Shown here piece by piece: positions 1 through 8,180 of a DNA stretch of 64,000 nucleotides. The notes under the pieces were generated by a model that saw only the letters and a program-made list of their open reading frames with translations, was not told the origin of the DNA and did no database searches. The stretch's first letter is position 1; each line of letters begins with the position of its first letter. The stretch is from Streptosporangium oxazolinicum (GTDB taxonomy: Bacteria; Actinomycetota; Actinomycetes; Streptosporangiales; Streptosporangiaceae). Made by a program: the position numbers and the translations under genes. The stretch is taken from assembly GCF_039537505.1 (NCBI RefSeq), contig NZ_BAABAQ010000011.1, positions 124,001 through 188,000 of the forward strand. The letters run 5' to 3'.

Positions 1-285
1 GAGGCGGTCAGAGAGGGGCCGGGCGTACGGGTGACGGGCGTGCTGAACAGGGTCGATCCGCAGGGAGCCCTCGACTACGCGCCCTTCCCCGGCCAGCCCG
101 TCGAGATCCTGCACCGGCCGGGGGAGAAGGCAGGCTGGACGAAGGTGGCCGGTGCCACGACCGACTCGCAGGGACGTTTCGCCCGGACCGTGGGCGATCG
201 TACGGGCGGCGAGTGGCGGATCCGCTTCCAGGGCACGAACCACTACGCCCCAAGGCTGGGCATCGTCCACAAGGTCTCGCGCTAG
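1..285 (+). CDS. C-terminal fragment of a probable secreted beta-sandwich protein (5' end outside window)
   Basis: The frame is open from the first base to a TAG at 283-285, so this is the 3' end of a longer gene; the GTG at 31 is probably internal. The 94 visible residues contain a run of the type G-V-L-N-R-x-D-P-Q-G, then a segment with H-R-P and a W-T-K-V strand, a D-S-Q-G-R-F turn and a W-R-I-R-F-x-G strand ending in H-K-V-S-R. This alternation of short strands and turns looks like a repeated Ig-like or carbohydrate-binding domain at the C-terminus of an exported actinomycete protein. The domain family is inferred from the pattern only, and no catalytic residues are visible. It converges on the FAD oxidoreductase gene. 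Confidence 0.55.
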   Translation, partial: EAVREGPGVRVTGVLNRVDPQGALDYAPFPGQPVEILHRPGEKAGWTKVAGATTDSQGRFARTVGDRTGGEWRIRFQGTNHYAPRLGIVHKVSR

Positions 286-310
286 GTGTTCCGCCCTGCG
301 GATCGCCGGG

Positions 311-398
311 CCGGGCCCCGTCCGCCGACACCTGTGGGGTGTGGGGCGGCCGGGCCGGGCTCCATCCGCCGACACGTCTGGAGTGTGGGCCGTCCCGC
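311..398. terminator. Tandem imperfect repeat forming two hairpins between convergent genes
   Basis: Two imperfect copies of a unit with 44-bp period (about 311-350 and 355-394) share a CCGCCGACAC core. The first copy folds as CCGCCGACACC (322-332) against GGTGTGGGGCGG (338-349). The second forms a weaker GACAC/GTGTG stem. The position between two convergent stop codons suggests a bidirectional terminator. Confidence 0.45.
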
Positions 399-409
399 GC
401 GTCTCCGGG

Positions 410-1423
410 TCAGGCCAGGGCGTGCACCGCCGCGCCGAACAGGGAGGGCATCCGCCGGGCGGCCGGGACGATCAGCCGCGCCGCCGTCCGGTACCGGCGG
501 GTGCCCACCAGCGCCCCGGTGAGCAACCGGTGGCGCCGGGACAGCCGCAGCCAGGCGGCCTCGTACGACCCGGGGGTACCGGCCCGCAGGCAGTCGACCA
601 ACAGCCGCGCGGACGTCAGCGCGAGCGACACCCCCTCCCCGGTGAGCGCGTCGACGTAGCCGGCCGCGTCGCCGACCAGCAGCACCCGCCCGGCCACCCG
701 GGCACGCACCCGCTGGCGCAGCGGACCCGCCCCGCGCACCGGGGTCGCCGCGGGTCCCCGCAGCCGTTCCAGGAGCGCGGGGAAGTCCGCCAGGTGCTCC
801 GGGTAACCGCGCCGCCGCGAGCTCAGCACGGCGACGCCCACCAGGTTCTCGCCCACCGGCGTCACGTACGCCTCGCCGTCCGCCGCCCAGTGGACCTCGA
901 CGAAGTCCGTCCACGGCGCGACCGGGTAGTGCCGCCGCAGCCCGTACCTGCGCGGCCCGCGCCCCGGCAGCTCCAGCCCGAGCCGGGCGCGCAGCGGGGA
1001 GTGCAGGCCGTCCGCGGCCACCAGCCAGCGGGCGCGCAGGCCCGCCGCCTCGACCCCGTCGCCGTCCTGTCGTACGCCGTCCACCTTGCCCGGCACGACC
1101 TCCACGCCCAGTTCCCGCGCCCGCCGGGCCAGCGCGGCGTGCAGCGCGGTCCGGCGCACCCCCAGGCCCGACCCGTCGCGGAACGCCGCCTCCACCTCGT
1201 GCCGGCGGTCCAGGTAGCGGATGCCGCGCAGCGGCCTGCCCTCGACCCGCACCCCCAGCGACCCCAGGGCGGCGGTCCCGCTGGGCATCAGCCCCTCGCC
1301 GCACGCCTTGTCCACCGGTACGGACCTGGGCTCGACGACGACCGCCTCCATCCCCGCCAGGGCGGCGTGGATGGCGGTGGCCAGCCCCGCGGGCCCCCCG
1401 CCCGCGATCAGGACGTCGATCAC
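410..1423 (-). CDS. FAD-dependent oxidoreductase of the geranylgeranyl reductase/aromatic hydroxylase type
   Basis: About 337 aa. The N-terminus has the Rossmann motif GGGPAG (about residues 8-13) after a hydrophobic strand. A second FAD motif with GDAAG followed by a T-G-E-G-V segment lies at about residues 265-285, as in the geranylgeranyl reductase/PHBH superfamily. The GTG at 1423 is chosen because it overlaps the stop of the upstream methyltransferase gene by 4 nt (GTGA) and begins directly with the FAD fold. It is the third gene of a PKS-methyltransferase-oxidoreductase operon. In known type III PKS clusters such as srsABC the flavoprotein hydroxylates the resorcinol to a quinol or quinone; that role is inferred here. 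A prenyl-chain reductase is the alternative. Confidence 0.8.
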   Translation of the reverse strand: MIDVLIAGGGPAGLATAIHAALAGMEAVVVEPRSVPVDKACGEGLMPSGTAALGSLGVRVEGRPLRGIRYLDRRHEVEAAFRDGSGLGVRRTALHAALARRARELGVEVVPGKVDGVRQDGDGVEAAGLRARWLVAADGLHSPLRARLGLELPGRGPRRYGLRRHYPVAPWTDFVEVHWAADGEAYVTPVGENLVGVAVLSSRRRGYPEHLADFPALLERLRGPAATPVRGAGPLRQRVRARVAGRVLLVGDAAGYVDALTGEGVSLALTSARLLVDCLRAGTPGSYEAAWLRLSRRHRLLTGALVGTRRYRTAARLIVPAARRMPSLFGAAVHALA

Positions 1424-1980
1424 GCCGGAGCCCTCCCGGCGGGCGGCGCCGTGGCGAGCGAGGCCAGGGCCTCCTCCTCGCAGCGGATCCGCACCACCAT
1501 CAGCGCGGCGTTGAGCACGGTGAACACCAGCGCGGTGACCCACGCGGTGTGCACCAGCGGCAGCGCCGCCCCCTCGACGGCCACCGCGACGTAGTTGGGA
1601 TGGCGGAGCCACCGCAGCCGGTAGGGGCCGCGCTCCACCGGAGGCAGGCCGGGCACGACGATGACCTGGGTGTTCCACTGCGGGCCCAGCGTGGTGACGC
1701 ACCACCAGCGCAGCCCCTGGGCGGCGACCACCAGGACGACCATCGGCCAGCCGAGCGCGGGCACGAAGGGCCGGTCGGCCAGGCCCGCCTCGAGCAGGCA
1801 TCCGGCGAGCAGGCCGGTGTGCAGGACGACCATCCACGGGTAGTGGCCCTGCCCGGACACCACCCCGCCGCGCGCCATGCTCCAGCGCGCGTTGCGGCGG
1901 GCGACGACCAGCTCGGCGAGGCGCTCCAGGCCGATGAGCAGCACGAGCGACAGGTACCAGGACGACAGATGCCAGGCCAT
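1420..1980 (-). CDS. Isoprenylcysteine carboxyl methyltransferase (ICMT)-family membrane methyltransferase
   Basis: 186 aa with four or five hydrophobic segments. The ICMT-type C-terminal signature is visible: V-x-R-G-P-Y-R-x-x-R-H-P-N-Y around residues 115-130, followed by E-x-x-x-x-P-L and a final R-I-x-x-E-E-x-A-L. In type III PKS operons this family O-methylates the phenolic lipid (SrsB type), so it probably methylates the product of the adjacent PKS at the membrane using S-adenosylmethionine. The start is 7 nt after the PKS stop, and its own stop overlaps the next gene. Substrate is inferred from context. Confidence 0.82.
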   Translation of the reverse strand: MAWHLSSWYLSLVLLIGLERLAELVVARRNARWSMARGGVVSGQGHYPWMVVLHTGLLAGCLLEAGLADRPFVPALGWPMVVLVVAAQGLRWWCVTTLGPQWNTQVIVVPGLPPVERGPYRLRWLRHPNYVAVAVEGAALPLVHTAWVTALVFTVLNAALMVVRIRCEEEALASLATAPPAGRAPA

Positions 1981-1987
1981 CGGGCTC

Positions 1988-3322
1988 CTACCAGCGCAGC
2001 AGTACGAGTTCGGAGCAGAAACCCGGCCCCATCGCGAGGAGGAGCCCCGGTGTGCCCGGCGGCGGAGGCCGCAGGGCGAGCGTATCCCGCAGCACGTGCA
2101 GGACGGAGGACGAGGAGAGGTTCCCGATCGCGGCGAGCGAACGCCAGGTGAGGTCCAGCGCGCCCTCGGGGAGCCGCAGCGTCTCCGCCACCGCCTCCAG
2201 GACCTTCGGGCCGCCCGGGTGGCAGACCCACGCCGTCACGTCCTCGACCCTCAGGCCGTGGTCGCCGAGGAAACCGTGCACGTCGTCCGCCAGGTAGGTG
2301 CGGACCACCTCGGGCACGCTCGCGTCGAGCACCACGCGGAAGCCGGTGTCGCCGACGTCCCAGCCCATCACGTGCTCGGATCCGGGATACAGGTGACTGC
2401 GCGAGGCCACCACCATCGGCCCCGTCAACGCGTCCGCCGGCTCCGGGATCCCGTACGCCTCGTATGCCCCGGCCGGCTCGGGGAGCGGCCGGGGCGTCAC
2501 GGGCGCGCCGGTCGCGGGGGAGGACCTCGCGGCTCCCGAGGACGCCGAGGACACGGGGGACACCGAGGGCACGGAGAGGGGGAGCCGGTGGTGCGCGGCG
2601 GGCGAGCCGTTCGCCGGGGAGGACCCGGCGGGCCCCACGGGCCGCGTCGTGGCGGACGCGCCGTTCGCCCCGGCGGCACGGGAGGCCGAGGAGGATCCGG
2701 TGCGCCGGGGCCGCCACTCGTCGCCGCAGGCCACCACCGCCGTCGCCCCGTCGCCGAACAGGGCGCTCGCGACCATGTTGGCGATGGAGGCGTCGCCGCG
2801 CTGCAGGGTGAGGGAGCACAGCTCGACCGAGAGCAGCACCGCCAGATGGTCCGGCCAGCCGCGCAGGTAGTCGTGGAGGCGGGCGATCCCGGCCGCCCCC
2901 GCGACACAGCCCAGGCCGAAGACCGGTATCCGCTTGACGTCCGGGCGCAGCCCGAGCCGCCCGGCCAGCCTGGCGTCCACCGAGGGCGCCGCGACACCGG
3001 TCACCGTGGTGAAGAGAATCATGTCCACGTCCTCGGGGACGACCCCCGCGTCCTGCAGCGCCCCGCCCACCGCCTCGACGCCCAGCTCCACGGCCGTCTC
3101 CACGAAGGCGCCGTTGGCCGCGCCGAAGCCGTCCAGCTTGGCGTACCGTTCGAGCGGCAGCGTCAGGTGCCGTGACTCCACCCGCGCGGAGGCGTGCAGC
3201 CGGTCGAGCAGCCGGCGGCTGGCACCCTCGGGAAGGCACGCTCGCGCGAACGCGTCGGTGATCTCTGCCTGGGAGTGACGGTTCGGCGGGAGCGCGCCGC
3301 GGACAGCGACGATTCGCGTCAT
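1988..3322 (-). CDS. Type III polyketide synthase (chalcone/stilbene/alkylresorcinol synthase family) with a large internal insertion
   Basis: 444 aa against a usual 350-390. The Cys-His-Asn triad is present: Cys139 in F-G-L-G-C-V-A-G, His368 in C-H-P-G-G-P-K, and Asn401 in G-N-L-S-S-S-S. The C-terminal G-P-G-F loop is also present. Residues about 203-300 (bases 2423-2716) form a Ser/Ala/Pro-rich low-complexity insertion between the G-D-G-A-T-A-V-V strand and the Y-P-G-S-E-H-V-M-G-W-D-V segment, where relatives have only a short loop. The enzyme should extend a fatty acyl starter with malonyl-CoA and cyclise it to a resorcinol or pyrone. A GGGGG stretch lies 8-12 nt before the ATG. It is first in an operon with a methyltransferase and a flavoprotein. 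Confidence 0.9.
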   Translation of the reverse strand: MTRIVAVRGALPPNRHSQAEITDAFARACLPEGASRRLLDRLHASARVESRHLTLPLERYAKLDGFGAANGAFVETAVELGVEAVGGALQDAGVVPEDVDMILFTTVTGVAAPSVDARLAGRLGLRPDVKRIPVFGLGCVAGAAGIARLHDYLRGWPDHLAVLLSVELCSLTLQRGDASIANMVASALFGDGATAVVACGDEWRPRRTGSSSASRAAGANGASATTRPVGPAGSSPANGSPAAHHRLPLSVPSVSPVSSASSGAARSSPATGAPVTPRPLPEPAGAYEAYGIPEPADALTGPMVVASRSHLYPGSEHVMGWDVGDTGFRVVLDASVPEVVRTYLADDVHGFLGDHGLRVEDVTAWVCHPGGPKVLEAVAETLRLPEGALDLTWRSLAAIGNLSSSSVLHVLRDTLALRPPPPGTPGLLLAMGPGFCSELVLLRW

Positions 3323-3458
3323 CTATTAACCCCCGGCTCGCGAACAGCGGACACCTCCCTTTTGCCCACCTGCCGTGTGCGGCATGCGTCACGAAGTCCT
3401 CTGTGCCCGCTTTCCAAAGCGTTCCGGCTTCGTGAAGCGGGCGATCCGTCCGTGGACC

Positions 3459-3604
3459 GTGAGGTGGGCGGCCGGAGAGTGGGGACGCATTCCGGTTTCG
3501 TGAGGTCCGCGAGGGAGTCGTGCTTCGGTTCGTGAGGTGGGTGGCCGGAGAGTGGGGACGCGCTCCGGTTTCGTGAGGTCCGGGAGGGAGTCGCGTTCCG
3601 GTCC
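3459..3604. repeat. 73-bp tandem repeat, two copies
   Basis: Copies 3459-3531 and 3532-3604 share a GTGAGGTGGGYGGCCGGAGA core, then TGGGGACG, a TTTCGTGAGGTCCG block and GAGGGAGTCG. A partial, more diverged copy (CGTTCCGGCTTCGTGAAG) begins near 3420. The repeat lies directly upstream of the prenyltransferase promoter, so it may hold repeated regulator sites. Confidence 0.7.
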
Positions 3605-3637
3605 GCGAGGGTGCCCGCGCTCCGTTGGGTTCCCGCC

Positions 3638-3643
3638 TACGAT
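3638..3643 (+). promoter_or_regulatory. -10 element TACGAT for a leaderless prenyltransferase transcript
   Basis: TACGAT ends 6 nt before the GTG at 3650, the spacing expected if transcription begins at the start codon. There is no Shine-Dalgarno sequence. Confidence 0.5.
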
Positions 3644-3649
3644 CGACGC

Positions 3650-4519
3650 GTGACGACGAGCCGGCCATCGCGCCTGGGTCCCGGGCCGTTGCTCCGGGCC
3701 GTACGGGGACTGCTGCTGGCCTGTCACCCGGGACCGACCGCGGCGGTCACCGTCCTGGTGACCGCGCTGGCCGTCGCGAGCGGGCGCGACGCGGCCGGGT
3801 GCGCCCTGGTGGCCGCGGCCGTGCTGACGGGGCAGCTCTCGATCGGCTGGTGCAACGACGCGGTGGACGCCGCGCGGGACGCCGCCGCGGGCCGCACCGG
3901 AAAGCCCGTCGCCTCCGGCGCGGTGAGCGTCCGTACGGTGTGGGCCGCCGCGATCGCGGCCCTGGTGCTCTGCGTGCCGCTCTCGCTGGCCTCGGGTCCC
4001 GCCGCCGGTGCCGTCCACCTGGTCGGCGTCGCCGCCGCGTGGGCCTACGACCTCGGGCTCAAGGCGACCGTGCTGTCCTGGCTGCCGTACGCGGTGGGGT
4101 TCGGCTCGCTGCCGGGGTTCGTGACCCTGGGCCTGCCGGGACATCCGTGGCCCGCCTGGTGGGCGGTGACGGCCGCGGCGCTGCTCGGCTGCGGGGCGCA
4201 CCTGGCCAACGTGCTTCCCGATATCCCCGCGGACCTCGCGGGCGGGGTCCGGGGCTGGCCGCAGCGGCTCGGCACCGCCCGCGTCCGCGTCCTGATCCCG
4301 GTGCCCCTGCTGGCCGCGACGGCCCTGCTCGTCTTCGGCCCCCCGGAGCCGCCGGGCGTGGGAGGCTGGGCCGCCCTGGCCACGGCGGTGGCCTTCACCG
4401 TCGGAGGGGCGGCACTGGGCCGGTGCTCGCCGCGCGTCCCCTTCGCCGCGGCGATCGCCGTCGCCTCGGTCGACGTCGTCCTGCTCCTCGCACGCGGCAC
4501 CGCCATCACCGCTCCCTGA
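3650..4519 (+). CDS. UbiA-family prenyltransferase (membrane aromatic/lipid prenyltransferase)
   Basis: 289 aa from the GTG at 3650. It has eight or so hydrophobic helices. The first Asp-rich site is N-D-x-x-D-x-x-x-D (N-D-A-V-D-A-A-R-D, about residues 75-85) followed by G-R-T-G-K-P. The second site is L-P-D-I-P-A-D-L-A-G in the middle of the protein. Both Mg-diphosphate sites of the family are therefore present. The GTG is preferred over an upstream ATG at 3611 because of the -10 element placed for leaderless transcription. The gene is divergent from the type III PKS operon, so the acceptor may be the phenolic product of that operon, but a menaquinone-like or other acceptor is equally possible. 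Confidence 0.82.
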   Translation: MTTSRPSRLGPGPLLRAVRGLLLACHPGPTAAVTVLVTALAVASGRDAAGCALVAAAVLTGQLSIGWCNDAVDAARDAAAGRTGKPVASGAVSVRTVWAAAIAALVLCVPLSLASGPAAGAVHLVGVAAAWAYDLGLKATVLSWLPYAVGFGSLPGFVTLGLPGHPWPAWWAVTAAALLGCGAHLANVLPDIPADLAGGVRGWPQRLGTARVRVLIPVPLLAATALLVFGPPEPPGVGGWAALATAVAFTVGGAALGRCSPRVPFAAAIAVASVDVVLLLARGTAITAP

Positions 4520-5523
4520 CCGGCTCGCTCCCGTGAGGTTCCCGTCCGGTGCGACCGCTCGCGGTTCGGCGGTTCGGCGTGCCGGACGCGAGGCTCGCCG
4601 GGGCCGATGGCCGTGCGCGTGCGCACGGTCCGGCGGGTGAGGATCCGCCGGGGGAGCGCCCGCGTCGTGCGACGGTGTTTCGGATGAGCGACGAATATCG
4701 ATTCGGTCGCAAGGGAAACGGGGCGGCGTCGCCGGTCGCACCCGAGGGGTATTTCCGCAAACGCGAATAAAGCGGGGACCGAAATCGGTATGTCAAATAG
4801 GTTCGGAGCGGGGTAAGATTAAATCCGTCCGGTCGGCGACGCTTTGGTTCCGCATTTTCGACTTTATTTATAGGTTTTGTGGGTTTTCTGGTTTCCGAGG
4901 GAGAGTTCTCGATATTCCGTATCGCGATCCGGTCCGGGGATCTTCGGCGGGCCGCGTCCGGCGACGGAAACCATGGGCGGCCGGGCTGCGTGATGGACCT
5001 CAAAGTCCCAGCTCAAAGCGGTTGTCGATCTGAGGCGGAGAAGTGGCGGCCACCCTCCCCGCCCGTGGGCCGCGACCTCCGCCGAGTCGTGACGCCCCCA
5101 CCGGAGCCGCGGGCCCGGTGATTTATCCGGCGTGGAGGGAAAACGCGGCTGGTCGCGGATACGTGCGGAAGGCCGCCCTGTCCATTGCCGCGGCCATACC
5201 ATTTCTGCCCATTGACACCCCTGGCGCATTTAGGGAACATTCTAAAGATTTTCCTCGTCCCCAACATGATCGAGAAACCCGCCCCACGAACCTGATAAAC
5301 CCTCGGAAGAATTGATCTCCGCGATTTCCCGGACGATCACCAGTGTTGTTTCCGGTCGGCTCCCGGCCCCGCGACCGCGGCGGGGAGCGCGACAGACGAG
5401 TTCGCCGCCGCCACCTTCGACACCACCGGGACCGCGTGACCATGACCGCGCCGTGGTGGTGATCACGCCTGCCCGGAAGCCATCGACGAGAAAACCAGCC
5501 AGCCAGCAACAAGGAGCTCGACG
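4520..5523. other. Non-coding stretch upstream of the encapsulin cluster, with two candidate promoters
   Basis: No convincing gene. Base composition drops to AT-rich patches around 4780-4890 and 5200-5330, unlike the flanking genes. Candidate promoter 1 is TGTCAA (4791-4796) with TAAGAT (4814-4819), 17-nt spacer. Candidate promoter 2 is TTGACA (5212-5217) with GAACAT (5235-5240), 17-nt spacer. Promoter 2 would give the aminotransferase gene a leader of about 280 nt. Confidence 0.45.
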
Positions 5524-6951
5524 GTGAACAGAAACAAGGAGGGACCCGCGCCGGTCCTGTCGCTGCCGGGGAGCGAAACGGCCGAGGACGCGCGGCTCGC
5601 CATACACGGTGGCGACCCCGTCCGGCGCGTGCCCTGGCCGACCTACGACAAGGGAGCCGTCTTCGTCCACCCCGAGGACGAGGAGGCGGCGATCCGCGCC
5701 ATCCGCAGCCATCTCTACTTCCGCTACGACTACCGATCCCAGCGTGACACCGAGTGCGGCCGGTTCGAGGAGGAACTGTGCCGCTACTTCGGGACCAGGC
5801 ACGCGCTGGCCGTGTCGAGCGGCACCACCGCGATCGCGCTCGCCATCATGGCGGCGGGGATCCCTCGGGGCTCCCTGATCGCCTGCCCCGGCTTCACCTT
5901 CGTCGCCACCCCCAGCGCCATCGTGCTCGCCGGGTGCACCCCCCTCCTGGTGGAGGTGGACGAGAACCTCCACATGGACATCGAGGACCTCCGTCGCCGC
6001 TGGACACCCGAGATCAAGGGAATCCTCGTCGTCCACATGCGCGGCTTCGCCGCCGACATGGAGGCCCTGACGCGCTTCGCCGCCGAGATGGGCGTGCCGG
6101 TGTTCGAGGACGCCGTACCGGCCCTCGGCGCCGAGCTGAAGGGCCGCAAGCTCGGTACCTTCGGCCTCGCGGGCGCCTTCAGCACCCAGTCGGACAAGTC
6201 GCTCAACTGCGGCGAGGGCGGCTTCCTGGCCACGGACGACAGCGTGCTCTTCGCCCGCGCCGTCGTGCTCTCCGGCGCGTACGAGGGACGCTTCCGGCGG
6301 CACTTCCCCGACGGTGAGCCGCCGATCGGCACCGATCTCGACCTGCCGCTGCTCAGCTTCCGCATGGACGAGATCCGCGCGGCCCTGCTGCGCGCCGAGA
6401 TGACCCGGCTGCCGCTGCGCCTGGAACGTTTCCACCGCAACTACGCCTACGTGGCCTCGGCCCTGTCCGGCCTCTCCCGCATCGCGATCCGGCAGCCGGT
6501 GGAACCCGGCGCCTACCTCGGCGAGGCGTTCATCTTCCGCGTTCCCGGGATGGACGCGAAATGGTTCGCGAACGCGCTCTGCCGCGAGGGCGTCGACGCG
6601 CGCAACCTCGGCTCCGACGAGGACACCAACGTGCGGGTCTTCTGGAACTGGCGGTTCATGTTCGGCGCCAGGGACGCCGAGGAGATCAAGGCGCTGTTGC
6701 CGAACACCACGGGATACCTGGAGCAGGCGGTCGACGTCCCCCTGTCCTCCAGCCTCTCGATGGAGGACTGCGACCATCTGATCAAGGCGGTCCGCAAGGT
6801 GGCGGCCGCCGTCGCGCCGGATCACCGCCTCGCGGAACCGGCGCGGGCCGCCCTGGGCGACGAGCGTGGGTACGCTCCCGGCGGCCAGGGCTCCGGCCCG
6901 TCGACGGAACCGGTCGCCGGGCCGGCCGACACCGCGACCGTCGGGCAGTAG
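5524..6951 (+). CDS. DegT/DnrJ/EryC1-family PLP aminotransferase
   Basis: 475 aa. PLP features: S-S-G-T-T-A-I (about residues 98-104) binding the cofactor phosphate, the F-E-D-A-V-P-A-L-G-A strand holding the pyridine Asp, and the Schiff-base Lys in Q-S-D-K-S-L-N-C-G-E-G-G (about residue 223). The GTG at 5524 follows AAGGAG by 10 nt. The family usually transaminates keto sugars, or makes AHBA and cyclitol amines. The last 40-45 residues are a Gly/Pro/Ala/Thr-rich tail beyond the usual fold, so the protein is longer than typical (about 370-420). First gene of the shell-protein cluster; the MFS gene starts 2 nt after its stop. Likely supplies or removes the amino group in the product. Confidence 0.85.
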   Translation: MNRNKEGPAPVLSLPGSETAEDARLAIHGGDPVRRVPWPTYDKGAVFVHPEDEEAAIRAIRSHLYFRYDYRSQRDTECGRFEEELCRYFGTRHALAVSSGTTAIALAIMAAGIPRGSLIACPGFTFVATPSAIVLAGCTPLLVEVDENLHMDIEDLRRRWTPEIKGILVVHMRGFAADMEALTRFAAEMGVPVFEDAVPALGAELKGRKLGTFGLAGAFSTQSDKSLNCGEGGFLATDDSVLFARAVVLSGAYEGRFRRHFPDGEPPIGTDLDLPLLSFRMDEIRAALLRAEMTRLPLRLERFHRNYAYVASALSGLSRIAIRQPVEPGAYLGEAFIFRVPGMDAKWFANALCREGVDARNLGSDEDTNVRVFWNWRFMFGARDAEEIKALLPNTTGYLEQAVDVPLSSSLSMEDCDHLIKAVRKVAAAVAPDHRLAEPARAALGDERGYAPGGQGSGPSTEPVAGPADTATVGQ

Positions 6952-6953
6952 CG

Positions 6954-8180
6954 ATGGAGGCCCCCGCGGAAAGGAGCACGATCCCGCGCCTCGCCCTCGT
7001 CGGGGTCTTCGGGGGACTCTTCTGCGGCTACCTGGGTCTCACCGCGGCGATCCCGGTCCTGCCCGGCTTCGTCAGGGAGAGCTTCGGCGCCGGTGACCTC
7101 GCCGTCGGGCTGGTCGTCATGGCGACGGCGCTCACGGCCCTGCTCGTACGGCCCGTCTCCGGCCACCTCGCGGACCGGTACGGCCACCGCCTCGTCATGC
7201 GGGCCGGCGCGCTGATCATCGCGGTCGGCGGCCTGCTCTACTTCCTGCCGCTCGGCCTGAACGGTCTCGTCGCGGTCCGCCTCCTGCTCGGCGCCGGCGA
7301 GGCGTCGCTCTTCACCGCCGGTGCCGTCTGGGTCGTGTCGCTCGCGCCGCACAACCGCCGAGGGCAGCTGATCGGGCTCTACGGCATCAGCATGTGGGGC
7401 GGGATCTCGGCCGGGACCTTTCTCGGCGCGGTGCTGCTGGATCTCGGTTACGGCGCGGTGTGGGGCTTCGGCGTCGTCGCGGCGCTCACCGGTCTCCTGC
7501 TGATCAGCCTGGTTCCCGCGCCCCCCGGGGCCGGGCGGCCCGGCGAGCGGCGGCCGGAGGAGTGGCCGGACGGTGCGGGGCGGCGGGAGCAGGCGCGGCG
7601 GAGCTGGGGGAGCACCCTGCTACCGCGCCCCGTCCTGCTGCCGGGACTGGCACTCGCGCTCGCCGCCGCGGGGTACGCGGGGCTCGCCGCCTTCGTCGTC
7701 CTCCATCTCCAGGCCCGCGGCGTCTCGTCGGGCGTCGTGGTGCTCAGCGGTTTCAGCGCCGTCTACGCGGGCACCCGCCTGTTCATCGGCCACCTGCCGG
7801 ACCGGCTCGGGCCGCGCAGGGTCGCGATCTGGTCCGGTGCGGGTGAGGCCGCCGGCCTGCTGATCATCGCCCTGGCCCCGAACCTGCCTGTCGCCGTGCT
7901 CGGGAGCCTGATCATGGGGGTCGGGTTCTCGCTGCTGCACCCGTCGCTGGCCCTGATGGTGATGAACCGCACCGACCCGTCGAGGCAGGGAGCCGCGATC
8001 GGTGCCTACACCTCCTTCTGGGACCTGGGCCTGGCCGTCTGGGGACCGCTGGCCGGAGCGGTCGCGGCCGGGTTCGGCTATCCCGCGGTGTTCGTCGTCG
8101 GCGCCGCCTGCGCGGCGACGGCCGTGGTCGTGTCGCTGTGTGTCCGCCAGCCCGACGCGCGGCCGGCGGCCGTGAGTTGA
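6954..8180 (+). CDS. Major facilitator superfamily exporter
   Basis: About 408 aa with 12 predicted hydrophobic helices split by a charged Arg/Gly-rich central loop (about residues 188-220). The loop after helix 2 carries the MFS motif G-H-L-A-D-R-Y-G-H-R, and a related G-x-L-P-D-R-L-G-P-R-R lies in the second half. The ATG at 6954 is 2 nt after the aminotransferase stop, which implies coupling. It sits inside the shell-protein cluster, so export of, or resistance to, the cluster product is the likely job. Substrate is not readable from sequence. Confidence 0.85.
   Translation: MEAPAERSTIPRLALVGVFGGLFCGYLGLTAAIPVLPGFVRESFGAGDLAVGLVVMATALTALLVRPVSGHLADRYGHRLVMRAGALIIAVGGLLYFLPLGLNGLVAVRLLLGAGEASLFTAGAVWVVSLAPHNRRGQLIGLYGISMWGGISAGTFLGAVLLDLGYGAVWGFGVVAALTGLLLISLVPAPPGAGRPGERRPEEWPDGAGRREQARRSWGSTLLPRPVLLPGLALALAAAGYAGLAAFVVLHLQARGVSSGVVVLSGFSAVYAGTRLFIGHLPDRLGPRRVAIWSGAGEAAGLLIIALAPNLPVAVLGSLIMGVGFSLLHPSLALMVMNRTDPSRQGAAIGAYTSFWDLGLAVWGPLAGAVAAGFGYPAVFVVGAACAATAVVVSLCVRQPDARPAAVS

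Larger units (their letters stand above)
3323..3649. other. Divergent intergenic region between PKS and prenyltransferase genes
   Basis: No gene is seen. It holds a two-copy 73-bp tandem repeat (3459-3604) and a -10 element serving the rightward gene. The leftward promoter was not identified with confidence. Confidence 0.6.
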
